Source: Campanula takesimana (Eukaryota > Streptophyta > Magnoliopsida > Asterales > Campanulaceae). Taken from it: a stretch of DNA of 64,000 nt. Below the pieces are notes generated by a model that was not told the DNA's origin, searched no databases, and was given only the letters and a program-made list of their open reading frames with translations. Where the stretch lies: contig JAOWBW010000044.1 of the NCBI GenBank assembly GCA_026119855.1, positions 868,001 through 932,000 of the forward strand, given 5' to 3'. This document shows positions 32,521 to 43,108 of this stretch, piece after piece (within the stretch, counting starts at the first letter, position 1; every line of letters starts with the position of its first letter). A program made the translations under genes and the position numbers.

Positions 32521-34560
32521 TCAACTAGGACTCTCGAGATAGGGTCTCCCCCTTGCTCTCACCTTGAGATAAATGGCCTCATTGTGGTCGGAACCAAATG
32601 GTGGAAGGTACATGTCAGCAAAGGTGATGACATTGCCAAAATGAATGTGTCCTATCATTGCAGTAAGGTCCTCAGGAGTAGTAACAGGAGAGATTGATGT
32701 GTCATCAAGATTACTGATGACAAGATCTTGGTGTTTCTTTGAGGATGAAATAAGGTCCCAAATGGAGATGTTGGCTTGAGTTTTCTTGAGTTGAACCAAT
32801 AAAGGGTCTTCGGGAGTGTCGCGAGATTGCGATCTTTGAGAAGAGGTGCTTGGTGCAGAAGTAGTAGGGTTGCTTGCTATGACTCGTCCGGATCGAATTA
32901 GCATGTTGACGTTCCCATCTTGCCTTTTTTTCCTATTCTCTAGTACTTCCATCGTTACCTCATCGTAAGTCACAACGTAACAAGAATTGTCAAATTTATT
33001 CATCACATTGGAGCCCTCATTCACAATTGGGATTGAATGAGTGGTCTCCTCAAGTTCTCCTAGCTCTATTACATTGACATCGTCACCACTAGGCACTATG
33101 AACTCTTTCTTGTCTATGATATCTTGGATGACGTTGCGGAGGACAAAACATTCCTCGGTGGTCTGGCCACTATGTTGGTGGTAGCCATAATATTTGTGAT
33201 GAGCATGATTGGCATTGATTGACTTGGGTTGATACCCTTGTATAGGTGTGACTTGGCCTTTTGGTTTGAGAACTTCGAAGGCCTCGGTTTGAGTCATGCC
33301 TTGGAGAGGAGTGTAGACATGGTCATTTTGAGATTTCTTGCCTTGAGGTGGAGGAACCCTTTTGTAATTCCCTTTGTCGGTAGTGATGGCATTGACCGAA
33401 GCCTCTTTTGTAGAGTTAGAGTCGGCCTTGTAACTGAAGCTAGGAGCACATTTCTTGATCTCCTTGAGCAATTCATCCATTCGGATCCCCGCCTCATACA
33501 TTTGAGAGAAATCCGCATAGCAAGCCCCACTTAAGTGGGTACGGAGATCAATCTTTAGACACTTGAGGAAGATGTCCATTTGCTCCTTGGTATTTGGCCT
33601 CTCAACAATTTCGGCGAGTTTGTCATTCCACCTTCTTGTGAAGTCAATAAAAGACTTATTGTCCCTTTGAGTAGTGTTCTCGAGCTCTTTATTGGTTGGA
33701 CGGTGAGTGGTGTTTCCTTGGTACTGACTTTTGAAGGTGAGCATGGCGGCGTCCCAATCAAGACGGACTGTGAGCGGGAGAGTGTCATACCAATCTTTTG
33801 CCGTCCCCTCGAGAGTAAGAGGGAAGCATTATGCCATAACTTTAGGAGAGACCTTCTTTTGAACCATAGACCATATATAAGTCTCAATGTGTTCCATGGG
33901 GCAAGAGTTGCCCTTGAACTTGCTTATGACGGGCATCTTGAACTTGTCGGGAAGAGAAGCCATCGTGTTCATGGGGATGGATGACTGATAAAGGCTTGTG
34001 TCGGAGCCTTTCCCCAAGTTGAGACCATTGTAATGTTGATCTATGTAGGTCATAATTGAATCAACCATTTTGTGTTCATTGTTCTCGGTGTTCGGTTCCT
34101 CCATTTTCTTGGTACGGGCACTAACATAAGGGCTTTGAAACAGACCCTTAGTCCACTCGGACTCTTCATTGTTCTCTTTTTCTTTACCCTTGGCAAGTTT
34201 GGTGAGCGTCTCTTTCATTTTCTCCATTTCAGCCTCGTGGGCCTCCCTTTGATTGTCAACGTGGGATTTCCAAAGATCATCCTTGTTTTGGGCCTCCTTA
34301 TTAAGAGTGGAGACTTGCTCTTGGAGAGGTTGGACCATAGCTGAGAGTTGCTCAAGAGACATGGTGTTGTCGGTGTTGGATCCGCCGGCCATTGATGCTG
34401 TCGAAACTGTTGGAGTAATCTCTTCACGAACTAACCGATTCACTGAATTCCGGTAGACACGGTAAGTACCAATTGAACCTATATTGCAGAAGAGGCCCTT
34501 GTCAGTCTTGAGTAGCACTTTCGGTCCATGAAGAGGCTTTAGAACACACATTGGGCACAC
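32521..34560 (-). pseudogene. gag: Tat-B gag
   Basis: Read from about 34560 down: LLKTDKGLFCNIGSIG, the coiled-coil-like LEQLSAMVQPLQEQVSTL, CPMEHIETYIWSM, then an in-frame TAA at about 33830 where Tat-A has Gln. It continues with RRWNDKLAEIVERPNTKEQMD, YGYHQHSGQTTEEC (first zinc-like Cys is Tyr here) and LIRSGRVIA. Conservation with Tat-A in the first 50 codons suggests that the region upstream of the LEQL segment is coding. Confidence 0.85.
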
Positions 34561-35360
34561 GACTCAAAACCACATAAGAAAAGACTGTTTTTTTTTTCCT
34601 TTTATAAGTCGGAGGGACGGAGTCCCTTTTGAGTTTCTAAGAAAATAATGGAATCGTCACACTAGTATATAGACCTTCTCGCGGTCCCATATACTAATCA
34701 GATTTTATCACGCTTGTGAATCCTACACATGTCGGGATTAACCTAAATTAATGTAGTAAAGCATACATGCGGGGATGGATTTTTATTTTCGTCCATAATA
34801 ACCACTTGGGGACGGAGTTTTATTTCGTCCATGATAACCCCTTGTCTTGTATGTTTTGAAGACATTAGTTTAGGGAAATCTCAGCATATGAAAACCGACT
34901 TTAGCCACAGAGTATTAGACCCTAACTAGAATTGTGTTGGCTTGTGCTCGGTTAATGAGAGGCTTAAGGTCACCCCCAGCATGTAGTCATGAACTACACC
35001 ACGAGTTGAGGTTTACCGCTTTGAAAGAGTCAAGGTCGGGTGGAGCTTGAAACTTCCTATGACGGGCCTTAACGGGTTCAGGGTTATAAACTTGTGCGAC
35101 TCGATAGTGAGCAATTTATAGGAGTTTGTGCAGGTAGTGTGAGGTCCAACATGTGACAAAACATTTTGACTTTTTTTTTTTTTTGAAAGAAAAGAAAGTA
35201 AGCACGTAATTACAACTCTCAAATCACCCGTGTGACCGATAAAACAAAACACAAAATAAAAACAATCCAAGAGGTCCAAATTAGGCCTTGATGCAGGCAA
35301 CTGTGCCCACACCCCAATCACTCTGCTTTGTTCTGAAACTGTCCTTGTTCTGGAAAACCA

Positions 35361-35439
35361 CCCAGAAGCGCGCGCCTCTGGCTTGTATTGTGGGATGCGC
35401 GCACCTGGCGCAGATTCTATGGGAGGCTCCCGCTTCTGG
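35361..35439. promoter_or_regulatory. GC cassette, triplet 1 in Tat-B leader
   Basis: Motifs at about 35361 (ccagaagcgcgcgcctctgg), 35392 (gggatgcgcgcacctggcg) and 35421 (gggaggctcccgcttctgg), spaced about 29-31 bp. Confidence 0.6.
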
Positions 35440-35559
35440 GCAAACCTATCAGATTGTCAGACTTTGGACTCAGGGGATTGCCCTGGTCCTGAATATGCAT
35501 TGTAACCCCTGCAGAAATGATTAGTGTAGAAAAAACAAGAAGAACAGGAAGAACATATG

Positions 35560-35634
35560 GAAGGCGGGCGATTCTGGTCTTTGGTGTGGGACACGTGCGC
35601 CTTAGGCCAAGAAGGCCAGAGGCGCACGCTTCCC
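35560..35634. promoter_or_regulatory. GC cassette, triplet 2 in Tat-B leader
   Basis: Motifs at about 35560 (gaaggcgggcgattctgg), 35588 (gggacacgtgcgccttagg) and 35618 (agaggcgcacgcttccc), spaced 28-30 bp. Confidence 0.6.
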
Positions 35635-35702
35635 CCATTAGAGACCAGAATGCCCAGAAAAATATAGACATTGAACAGAAATGCAAGTTTAACCCTCAAA
35701 CG

Positions 35703-35720
35703 TCCCCAGCGGAGTCACCA
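35703..35720 (-). other. Tat-B primer binding site (tRNA-Arg, one mismatch)
   Basis: Minus strand TGGTGACTCCGCTGGGGA. It differs from the Tat-A site by one C-to-T change in the fourth position. Confidence 0.85.
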
Positions 35721-35721
35721 C

Positions 35722-36708
35722 TGTAGATACCCCGGGAGGGCACGGCTTGGCTAGAGCGCATGTGTTGTTCCTAGGATGTCTATTCGTGTTTTATTTGTTT
35801 AGAGTCGCCACCTATGTTTTAGAGGAACATAAGAAAAACCTAATATTTAGCCTAAGTTTGGTACGAAAACAGAGATTCTTGTTATGAGGTTCGGGGGTTA
35901 GGTTATGAGATGGGAAGTACTTAAACACCCATCTCGCCCGACTAATGTCGGTCTTGCTTGATCAAAGTCTACATAAAATGAATGTTCTTCTTGTTCTTGA
36001 TGATAAAAAAGGGGTTTTAAAAAGGTGTTTGGAATGTAGGGAGATAACTCCTTGATCAACTTTAATGGAATGGAGCGATCGTTGGTGTCATGTCCTGAAA
36101 TGATTTGGGGTGATTGCACGTTTGATTAAAGTAAAAGAAAGAGATGAAGTAGAGAAGAAGGAGGAAGATGGACTTTTACCTATGCTTCAAAGATCTTCAA
36201 AAACTTCTTGGTGACTTCCTTGAAAAAGCCTTTTAAATGATTTTGGTATATTTTTGTGTAGAGAGAATTCTTTAGTCCAAAAGAGTGCTTAAAAAGGGTC
36301 CTTTGAAAGGGTGGAAAAGGGGTGTTTTTATAGGTGAAAACAAATGTTTTTGGTGCCAAAACTCAGTAACCAAGAAATCTTTCCCGGGCAAAATCATGTA
36401 AAATGAGCAAGGGAGGGATTCTTGGACAGAAATCTGTAACTGACGCCCAGAGGCGCGCGCTTCCCACCTTAGGGACGGAAGGCGCGCCCTTCTGGCTCTT
36501 ATGGTCGGAGGCGCGCGGCTCAGAGAAGGCATTTTTGACAGAATGGACTAGAAAGTTATCCCTGTTATTCAGTTTAGTCCCTGGACTTAACGAAGTTAGT
36601 CAGTAACTTAACGGAAGTAACAGAAACTAACGAGAAACACTTAAAAGAGGGAGAAACACAAGATCAACCGTGAAACCGGGGTGAGCGGTCCAAGGCGGGG
36701 TGTCTACA
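35722..36708 (-). repeat. Tat-B 5' LTR
   Basis: 987 bp, TGTAGATACCCC to GGGGTGTCTACA. Minus TATA box at 36325-36333. The GC triplet is at 36449-36523, at the same distance as in the other Tat LTRs. Followed by the CCCAT duplication. Confidence 0.93.
36449..36523. promoter_or_regulatory. GC cassette, triplet in Tat-B 5' LTR
   Basis: Motifs at about 36449 (agaggcgcgcgcttccc), 36478 (gaaggcgcgcccttctgg) and 36507 (ggaggcgcgcggctcag), spaced 29 bp. Confidence 0.65.
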
Positions 36709-36713
36709 CCCAT

Positions 36714-37132
36714 ACTCATTGGCATATGGCATGGAAGCAGTACTTCCAATCGAGCTTGAGGTTTCGTCCATGAGGGTACTCCTTGAAAACCAAGTATCCG
36801 AAATTGATTGGCTCAGAAACCATCACGAAGAGTTGGCATTGCTCGACGAGAAGCGTTTGCTAGCATTGGAACACAACCGTGCTTACCAACGGAGAATTGC
36901 TCGAGCCTTCAACGAAAGAGTCAAGAGTTGGAACATTAAGGTGGGGGATCTTATTTTGCGAGAGAAACCCCCCAGCTATGTTGACATTCAGGGTAAGTGG
37001 AAATCTCCATGGTTAGGTCCTTATATCATCAAGAAGATTCAATCCGGAGGAGCTGTTTTCCTTGCACAAGAGAACGGAGAAGACCTCGTTAAGCCCTTCA
37101 ATATCGACAAGTTGAAGAAGTACTATACATAG
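36714..37132 (+). pseudogene. pol: Tat-C integrase C-terminus
   Basis: Continues the integrase cut at 23391: LAYGMEAVLPIELEV, ENQVSEIDWLRNHHEEL, a GPY/F module (KSPWLGPYIIKKI) and an end at KLKKYYT with TAG at 37130. About 140 residues are left on this side. Confidence 0.92.
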
Positions 37133-37169
37133 AGACACACGGCCTTACCATCCTATCGAGTCTATAAAA

Positions 37170-37171
37170 AT

Positions 37172-37200
<29 letters not shown>
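37170..37200. repeat. (GA)n microsatellite
   Basis: About 14 GA units between the pol stop and the first 3' UTR hairpin of Tat-C. Confidence 0.9.
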
Positions 37201-37203
<3 letters not shown>

Positions 37204-37219
37204 GCAAAAGAGAGCCCTA

Positions 37220-37252
37220 CTAGAGTTGAAAACCCCAAAGGGCGACTTTAGG
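37220..37252 (+). other. HP1 hairpin, Tat-C (single copy)
   Basis: Outer stem CTAGAG (37220-37225) with CTTTAG (37246-37251), six pairs including one G-U. The inner CCC/GGG is closed by CAAA, after the same unpaired TTGAAAA as in Tat-A and B. Confidence 0.5.
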
Positions 37253-37289
37253 TAAAATAAAGGAGGCGCGCAAGTGTAATTGAGTCGAA

Positions 37290-37335
37290 CTACGGTGACC
37301 TGAGCCTCTTAGTCCATTGTAAAAGAGGAACGTAG
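37290..37335 (+). other. HP2 hairpin, Tat-C
   Basis: Outer stem CTACG (37290-37294) with CGTAG (37331-37335). The bulge has GTGACCTGAG. The inner stem CCTCTT (37305-37310) pairs with AAGAGG (37323-37328), with a longer loop than in Tat-A or B. It is on the plus strand, which is sense for Tat-C. Confidence 0.65.
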
Positions 37336-37490
37336 GCAACCTTCAGGCCCGATCTGCTTTAATAAAAGACTTTTATTCCCCACGTTGAAATTTCAAAGAT
37401 ACAAAATCAAACATACTTCAAAATTTGAAAAATAACTCAAACATCTTGGCTTGGCAACCAAGGATTACATAAAAACATTGGAAAATTCCT

Positions 37491-39135
37491 TTAATGACCG
37501 TCGCGATTGAACACGTTATGGAAAAAGCCTGAGGATCCTCCCCCGTTGTTGCGCCTAGGAGCTGGAGTAGTAGTTGCATTGGTCCCTGAGCTTGAGGCAC
37601 TGTCACCCCTGTGATGACCATTCCGAGCACCACCGCGGAACCGGCTTCCCCTGATATCAGATTAAAAGTTGGTGGGTCCTATCAGGTCATTGTGGAAATC
37701 ACCAGACAAAATTTCTTGCCCAGCAAGGCCAACTACAAGTGCCTTGATAGAAGCGGTTTCCTCAGCTGTCTGGAGAATTAACCATTCGAGATATTCTACA
37801 GAAGGTCGGTAAAAGAGGTCCTCCGAGTTGCGACGTCTTGCTCTCCCGACACTCACCCCATTCTGATACCAAATCTCTCCGATCAGGCTGCACACAAACT
37901 GATCAACCAGCATCATATCGGGTACCGGCATATCAATAGTAGGCACCTCCTGCAGTTGCCTGAACTGGCGAGATATTCATTGGCCCAGGTAGAAAGTGGT
38001 GAACCGGAGCCCTACAATCCAAACACAGGAACAACCTCCACTGGAAATAATGAAAGTCCTGATACCCCAATGAGGAAGCACTGATATGATGTCTTTCGAG
38101 GTCACGTGCTAGAAGTGAGTAACCCATTCCTTAGTGGTAGTGCAGTTCTGACGGTACAAACCCCTGCGAGTGAACATGGCAGGAGTGTATCCAGAATCAA
38201 GGGCAAGGCGAACAATTCTGAAGTGTTCTTGAAGCCAGTTCTTGAAGCCAGATCTGCAGCAGAATGGGGCTGCCAGACGTAAAACCATCTCCTCTAGGAT
38301 AGTAGACATCTAGTCCATGTAGTGTCTCCGCCAGTATGACAGTCATCACATTGCCACCACCCCGCTGGCACTAGTCCACAATATCTACAATTCGAGCATC
38401 CACAAAGCCGTCATAAGAAACAAAGAACAATTCTGCGAGCAGGCACATCATTAAAGAGAAGTCTCTATGGGCGAAATATACTAAATTACCTGGTTGAGAT
38501 ACACCGTAAAACTCTGGGAATGCGGTCAAGTTGAAATGAGTAGAATGCAGAAGCCTCCTCGAGAACTCAAGGTCAAAACTGAAAATCTCGGTAAGCCACC
38601 TGACAGGGGTCTTACGGGTTGTCAGAACTATAGCTCCACCATGGGTTGAATTTCCAATAATGTCGCTAAACTCATCGAAGGTTGGGCATATCTCGTCTTG
38701 GGTAAAGTTAAACAAATGGGTCCGTGAAGACCAGAAGATGGACGCCCCTCGGATCATCTCCCATTGAATGGGAAACTTCCTCAATACAAATAGGAGCTTG
38801 AAGTGGAACTTCTCTTCCAGAGCAATTCTGGCTTTCTCGCGGTATTATTTCACCCAACGGTCGAGCCCCATACGGTAGGTTTCGGTATCAACTAAGGGTT
38901 GGCGAAGATGGGCCATGGGTAGAGTGAAATAAAGCTCGAAAGTTATAACAGCAGTAAAAAGGGAGGATGTGTTTGGGATGAGAAACAAGGACTCCTCCTC
39001 TCCATTTATAGGCTCCCAGAATCTGTCCTGGGGCATCTTTACTCGAAAAGGGATCCTTCCCATGCCCCCTAGACAAGGATACGGTTCACCAATCAAGATT
39101 TCCAGCAGAAATGTCAGGCCTCCGTATGGCTCCAT
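37491..39135 (-). pseudogene. Antisense DUF7745-like gene of Tat-C
   Basis: Opposite to Tat-C pol. The frame runs from about 39135 with stops (for example TAA near 38843 and one near 38370). Recognisable parts are FWSSRTHLFNFTQDE...CPTFDEFSD (the FW...F...E..PT..EF signature), AETLHGLD, NWLQEHFRIVRLALDSGY, and an Arg/Gly tail (RGSRFRGGARNGHHRG) ending at TAA 37491-37493. It shares ETLHG and WLQEHFRI with Tat-B. The Arg/Gly tail suggests RNA or DNA binding, but Tat-B has Lys-rich runs instead. The first Met overlaps a copy of the GC cassette, so the true start is uncertain. Confidence 0.7.
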
Positions 39136-39175
39136 GATGGGAGTACGACAGACATGGAGCCGTACGGCTCTCTCC
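39122..39175. promoter_or_regulatory. GC cassette upstream of Tat-C antisense gene (AGCCGTACGGCT type)
   Basis: Contains the palindrome agccgtacggct at about 39158-39169 and degenerate copies ccgtatggctcc (39122) and gagtacgac (39141). The segment gagtacgacagacatggagc and what follows is close to 41040-41070 in the Tat-C LTR, so the same element-specific motif is used at both places. Confidence 0.6.
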
Positions 39176-39420
39176 CTTTTGAAGTGCAGATTTCTGCCAT
39201 CTTTTCACATCCCTAGGCGAGAAACCTTATCCTTCATCAATCATAGTAGATACCCTCCGAGTCTTGAGCTTGTTTCACTAGTGTTCACTAATCACATTAA
39301 ACCAAACTATTAGCGTCTCAGAAAAAAATAAAAGATAAATTTGTGCTCAAACAAAGAAAATTCAAAATTTTATGTGCGCGCATTATATATGTCACTGCAT
39401 GCAAAATCTAGCTTGCAGGT
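39176..39420. other. Tat-C 3' UTR spacer
   Basis: AT-rich; no gene or repeat seen. Confidence 0.4.
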
Positions 39421-39738
39421 CCAAAAGAAGGGAGGCCTGACCGTGAGAGCAATCAAAAACTCTTTTAGGAGGAACATGAATCCAAAATGAGGTTGCAGCA
39501 CTCAACACAGTGCCAATAGATCATACAAAGCGATGGTTCACTGCGCAGTAAAGCACAAAAATCTCATCACACAGCAACTCCAAAAGCAGGGAGGCCTGAC
39601 CGTAAGAACAATAAAAACTCTTTTAGGAGGAAAAGAAATCCAAAATGAGGTTGCAACACTCAACACAGTGCCAATAGATCATACAAAGCAATGGTTCACT
39701 GCGCAGTGAAACACAAAAATCTCATCACACAGCAAAAT
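39421..39738. repeat. 159-bp direct repeat, two copies
   Basis: Copies start at 39421 and 39580 (ccaaaagaagggaggcctga and ccaaaagcagggaggcctga) and end with atctcatcacacagcaa. They lie in the Tat-C 3' UTR. Confidence 0.9.
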
Positions 39739-39794
39739 AAAGGCAGAAGAATCTAGACGGCTCAAAATGCAGCGTATCCTTGCTTTTATTGTGT

Positions 39795-40225
39795 ATCTCC
39801 ATTTATGATTGTTCTATCCCTAACTGAGCAATGTCGTACGTTCTCCCTTTATGATTGCTCCATTTGTGATTGTTCTATCCCGAACTGTGCAATGTCGTAC
39901 ATTCTCCCTTTATGATTGCTCCATTTGTGATTGTTCCATCCCGAACTGCGTATTGTCGTGCGTTCTCCCTTTATGATTGCTCCATTTGTGATTGTTCCAT
40001 CCCGAACTGCGCAATGTCGTACGTTTTCCCTTTATGATTGCTCCATTTATGATTGTTCCATCCCGAACTGCGCAATGTCATACGTTCTCCATTTATGATT
40101 GCTCTATTTGTGATTGTTCCATCCCGAACTGCGCAATGTCTTACGTTCTCCATTTATGATTGCTCCATTTATGATTGCTCCAATTGTGATTGTTCCATCC
40201 CGAATTGCGCAATGTCGTACATTCT
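39795..40225. repeat. 61-bp tandem satellite, 6-7 copies (Tat-C 3' UTR)
   Basis: ttctccctttatgattgctc-type units start at 39841, 39902, 39963, 40024, 40085 and 40146, an exact 61-bp step. The last unit has an extra partial copy. It is unrelated in sequence to the Tat-A/B satellite. Confidence 0.93.
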
Positions 40226-40255
40226 CCGTTTAAATTCTGTTGTAACTCTCCAGAA

Positions 40256-40586
40256 CTACACTGTGACTTGATTCCCACAAGGGATACGTAGGCAGTTCAA
40301 GCATTTGAGCTCAGTCGCTCGTTTTCATAAGTGTTTGCTCATGTCAATCTCCTCCCCAGCAAAGAGACAATGCATCTCAAAGCAACCCCCAGCAAAGAGA
40401 CAACACATCTCAATGCTATCCTATGCAATTTCTTATTTTTTTAATAAACCTGAACTACGATTGGTCTGATTCTCGAAAGAGATACGTAGGTAAACTGGGA
40501 ACCTGGGACCGACCATTGTTTGCGTTAGTTTGATTGTTTGTTTGAGTTATAACTACGGAGGCTTGATTCTCAAAAGAGATACGTAG
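40256..40586 (+). other. Three further HP2-type hairpins before Tat-C 3' LTR
   Basis: 40256-40291: outer CTAC/GTAG, inner TCCC/GGGA. 40455-40489: outer CTACG/CGTAG, inner TCTC/GAGA with a GAAA loop. 40553-40586: outer CTACG/CGTAG, inner TCTC/GAGA with an AAAA loop. Each has a 5' bulge ending in CTTGA or TCTGA. All are on the Tat-C sense strand. Between them there is no gene. Confidence 0.65.
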
Positions 40587-40670
40587 AAAGTCCTACTTTG
40601 GACCCAGCCATTACACCCTAGATGAGATCTTCTTTCTCTTAGTGATCATCGAATCCCCTTTACATTACAA

Positions 40671-40690
40671 GGAGATTCGGCGAGGGGCTC
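40671..40690 (+). other. Tat-C polypurine tract
   Basis: ggagattcggcgaggggctc abutting the 3' LTR, with the CGAGGGGCT core shared with Tat-B and Tat-D. Confidence 0.8.
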
Positions 40691-43108
40691 TGTAGACACC
40701 CCGATCTCGCACCCCCCAACAAACCCTTTTTGAATGGTCTAAAAAAATTGACCTAGAGCCCTAGATTTGGCTATGTGGGAGTGCCGTGAGCCTTATCGGT
40801 GCATCGAATTGATAAACAGACTTCAAATTCATGACCAGAGCGACAAAACGAGTAAACAGACATGTACTTCAAATTTTGAGTTGCGGGACCCGAAACGGAG
40901 CCCGCACCCCTAGAACTGCTCGATACCGTCCGTTCTATGCACTTAAAATATATTATTTTATCCCCTTTCTCATAAAAATGGTCATCTACATTGCAAGATT
41001 GCCCAGATTTAGAATACTAGCCGTACGACCAGATCCCATGAGTACGGCTAGAATGGAGCCGTACGGCTCCCCTGTCTGGTCTCAGCGTTGGTTGAAAATT
41101 GCTCCTTATCTCCAACACCATTATCAGCCCTCAAATCACCCCCACCTGGCCCTAAACTCACCACCATCCCTACATACCCCTACTAGAGGGCATTTTGGTC
41201 AAGACGAATCGCCACCCTCCTCCATATACTCCATTCTTAATCCCATTTGAAAGAGAGGCAAAAACAAGAGAGAAAAGGGTGGACAAGGTTGATCATCTTC
41301 ATATACACATTCATAGCCCCACCATCAAACCACCACTACACCACCATACAACCACCACTTACCACCACCTAAACACCCCCAAAACAACCCTCAAACACCA
41401 ATAGAAACACCTTCCAATCCAAACAAACTCACAACAAACACTCAACCCAAACACAAACACAACCACCTCTAGAAAAGCAACCAAAAAAGTCTTCCCTTGG
41501 AAGCAAAGGGAGAACAACCTAGGTAAAAATCTTTCTTGTAATCTCTACATGTAAAATGTAGCTCTTCATATAGTTTTTTAATAGGTCTAGCCACTTGTTA
41601 GGCTAGACCTCCATTGTTGAACCAAGGATGAAGTGTTGATATTCTTTTCCATGTTCTTGATCAATGAAGGTTTATGATGTTGATATTCAGTTATCATTAC
41701 TTGTTATTGTTGAATATCTTGTCTATATGGGGGTATATTACATGTTTAATTTTCATGATTGTGGATTTGGGGAGGTTTCCAAAAAGATCTTCATGTGCTT
41801 TCCATCTAAAACCCTAAATCTGTCCTTGTCTATCTTTTTCCATGTGAAGCATCCTCAATCCATGCCTAAATAGGTTATTTTATAAGCCTTTTGTGTCACT
41901 AACATGTATATCTTGGCACACACAAAGTTTCATGCCCATATCACTTCATTTGGTTAAGTTTTGAGGTTTGTTTTCATGCTGTATGTGTCTGTCCAGCAAG
42001 ATCTCCAGTTTTGACCACTCTGTTTTGTCACCTCTTTTACTCATACAAAAATTGGTCTTTGGTCTTTGTATATAAACGAGTTTTTGTTCTACACAGAATT
42101 AGGAAAATTATCATGTAAATATCATATTTTTACCATGAGTGGAAGTAGCTCCTTCCATTTTTTGTTTCAACTCTTGGTTCTCAGATTGATGTGTTTCCTG
42201 TTCTGACACTAAAATTTCATAGGTGTTTTTACATTCTTAAATTTACTTCATGGACTTGTAACTTTGTAGGATTCATGTTTCATATGTTATGAACAAGTTT
42301 TATGTTTGGGGTTTTCCATGATTCCGAATTGTTTATGATGTAAATGATAGATCTTTTGTGGGTATGCACCATTCTTCCTGTTCTGACTGCTTATGAGTGC
42401 CTCTTGCACAACTTGCTTGGACATCATAAAAGGCTCCTAAAATCAACATAAAAATCATGTGTGATTTCTAACATGTTAGGAAGAATCTCTAACCTTTTCT
42501 TTCCATATTGCATGAGTTTTGATACAGGTACATCAAAGAGAATGGACAACAGTCCATAAGCTGGACATAAGTTTAGACTTGGACATTTATTCTTTTCATG
42601 TGATTTGTTTCCCATTTATTCACCATTGTACATAATAATCCCCCACCTTTTTTGTGCTTTTCTTTACTTGATATGAATGCTAAAAACTATTTTCAAAACT
42701 AAGTGAGATTCCACCCAAACCGACTCTCATTTGTGAATTTAAGCAAACATACCTAGAATATGAAGATTTCATTGTATATAAAATCACCATTATTTGTTAA
42801 AGCATAAAACAAGGCATAAAATGAACTCAAGAGGCATGCATGCTAGAGACCATCACAGGCGAGAAGAGTGCCTAACCCCTTCTCATCTCGTAACTTAGCC
42901 TCTAAATCCACTTTCTCTAAACAAAAGGTTTTATCTTCGTTTTTTCTTAAAATAAAGCGAGGTGGCTACTATTGCAATAATTAAAACTTCGAGAGGAAAC
43001 CATTTGTGTGAAACCGAGCGCATCTCCAAAAATGCATTAGCACGAGGTTAACCCGAATCTCCCTCGCGAGTGATCATTTCGGGGCGGCTTCAGGCGCGGG
43101 CTCTCACA
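40691..43108 (+). repeat. Tat-C 3' LTR (about 2.4 kb)
   Basis: Starts TGTAGACACCCCGATC after the purine tract. The end is placed at GGCGCGGGCTCTCACA (43108), where copia coding sequence resumes; it resembles the end of the Tat-A/B LTR. It carries the GC cassette at 41017-41070 and a TATA-like catatactcc near 41222. The rest (41250-43080) is AT-rich with no gene; the small frames there are not convincing. The 5' LTR is outside the window. Confidence 0.75.
41017..41070. promoter_or_regulatory. GC cassette in Tat-C LTR (AGCCGTACGGCT type)
   Basis: Copies at 41017-41030 (ctagccgtacgacc), 41040-41051 (gagtacggctag) and 41055-41070 (ggagccgtacggctcc, a perfect palindrome). It lies about 155-205 bp before a TATA-like site. 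Confidence 0.6.

Larger units (their letters stand above)
34561..35702 (-). other. Tat-B leader
   Basis: No gene. Contains the paired small hairpins (34771-34830) and two GC triplets (35361-35439 and 35560-35634), in the same order as in Tat-A. Confidence 0.75.
23392..36708 (-). mobile_element. Tat-B: full-length Tat-lineage retrotransposon
   Basis: 13.3 kb, both LTRs present (987 bp each, roughly 30 differences by eye, about 3 %), CCCAT on both sides (23387-23391 and 36709-36713), inserted into the Tat-C integrase. Contents, in plus coordinates: 3' LTR, purine tract, satellite, antisense DUF7745-like gene, hairpins, pol, protease, gag, leader, PBS, 5' LTR. Its coding parts carry many stops. 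It is closely related to Tat-A in gag-pol, but has no PMD gene. Confidence 0.95.

Noticed and set aside
36719..37132. A free-standing host gene with good codons
   Set aside because: It is the C-terminal part of the Tat-C integrase cut off by Tat-B; the frame joins across the CCCAT duplication.
41195..43080. Small frames in the Tat-C LTR
   Set aside because: Short, AT-rich, no homology I recognise, and inside an LTR; the stretch near 41260-41460 is a Pro/His/Thr low-complexity reading of CCA-rich DNA.
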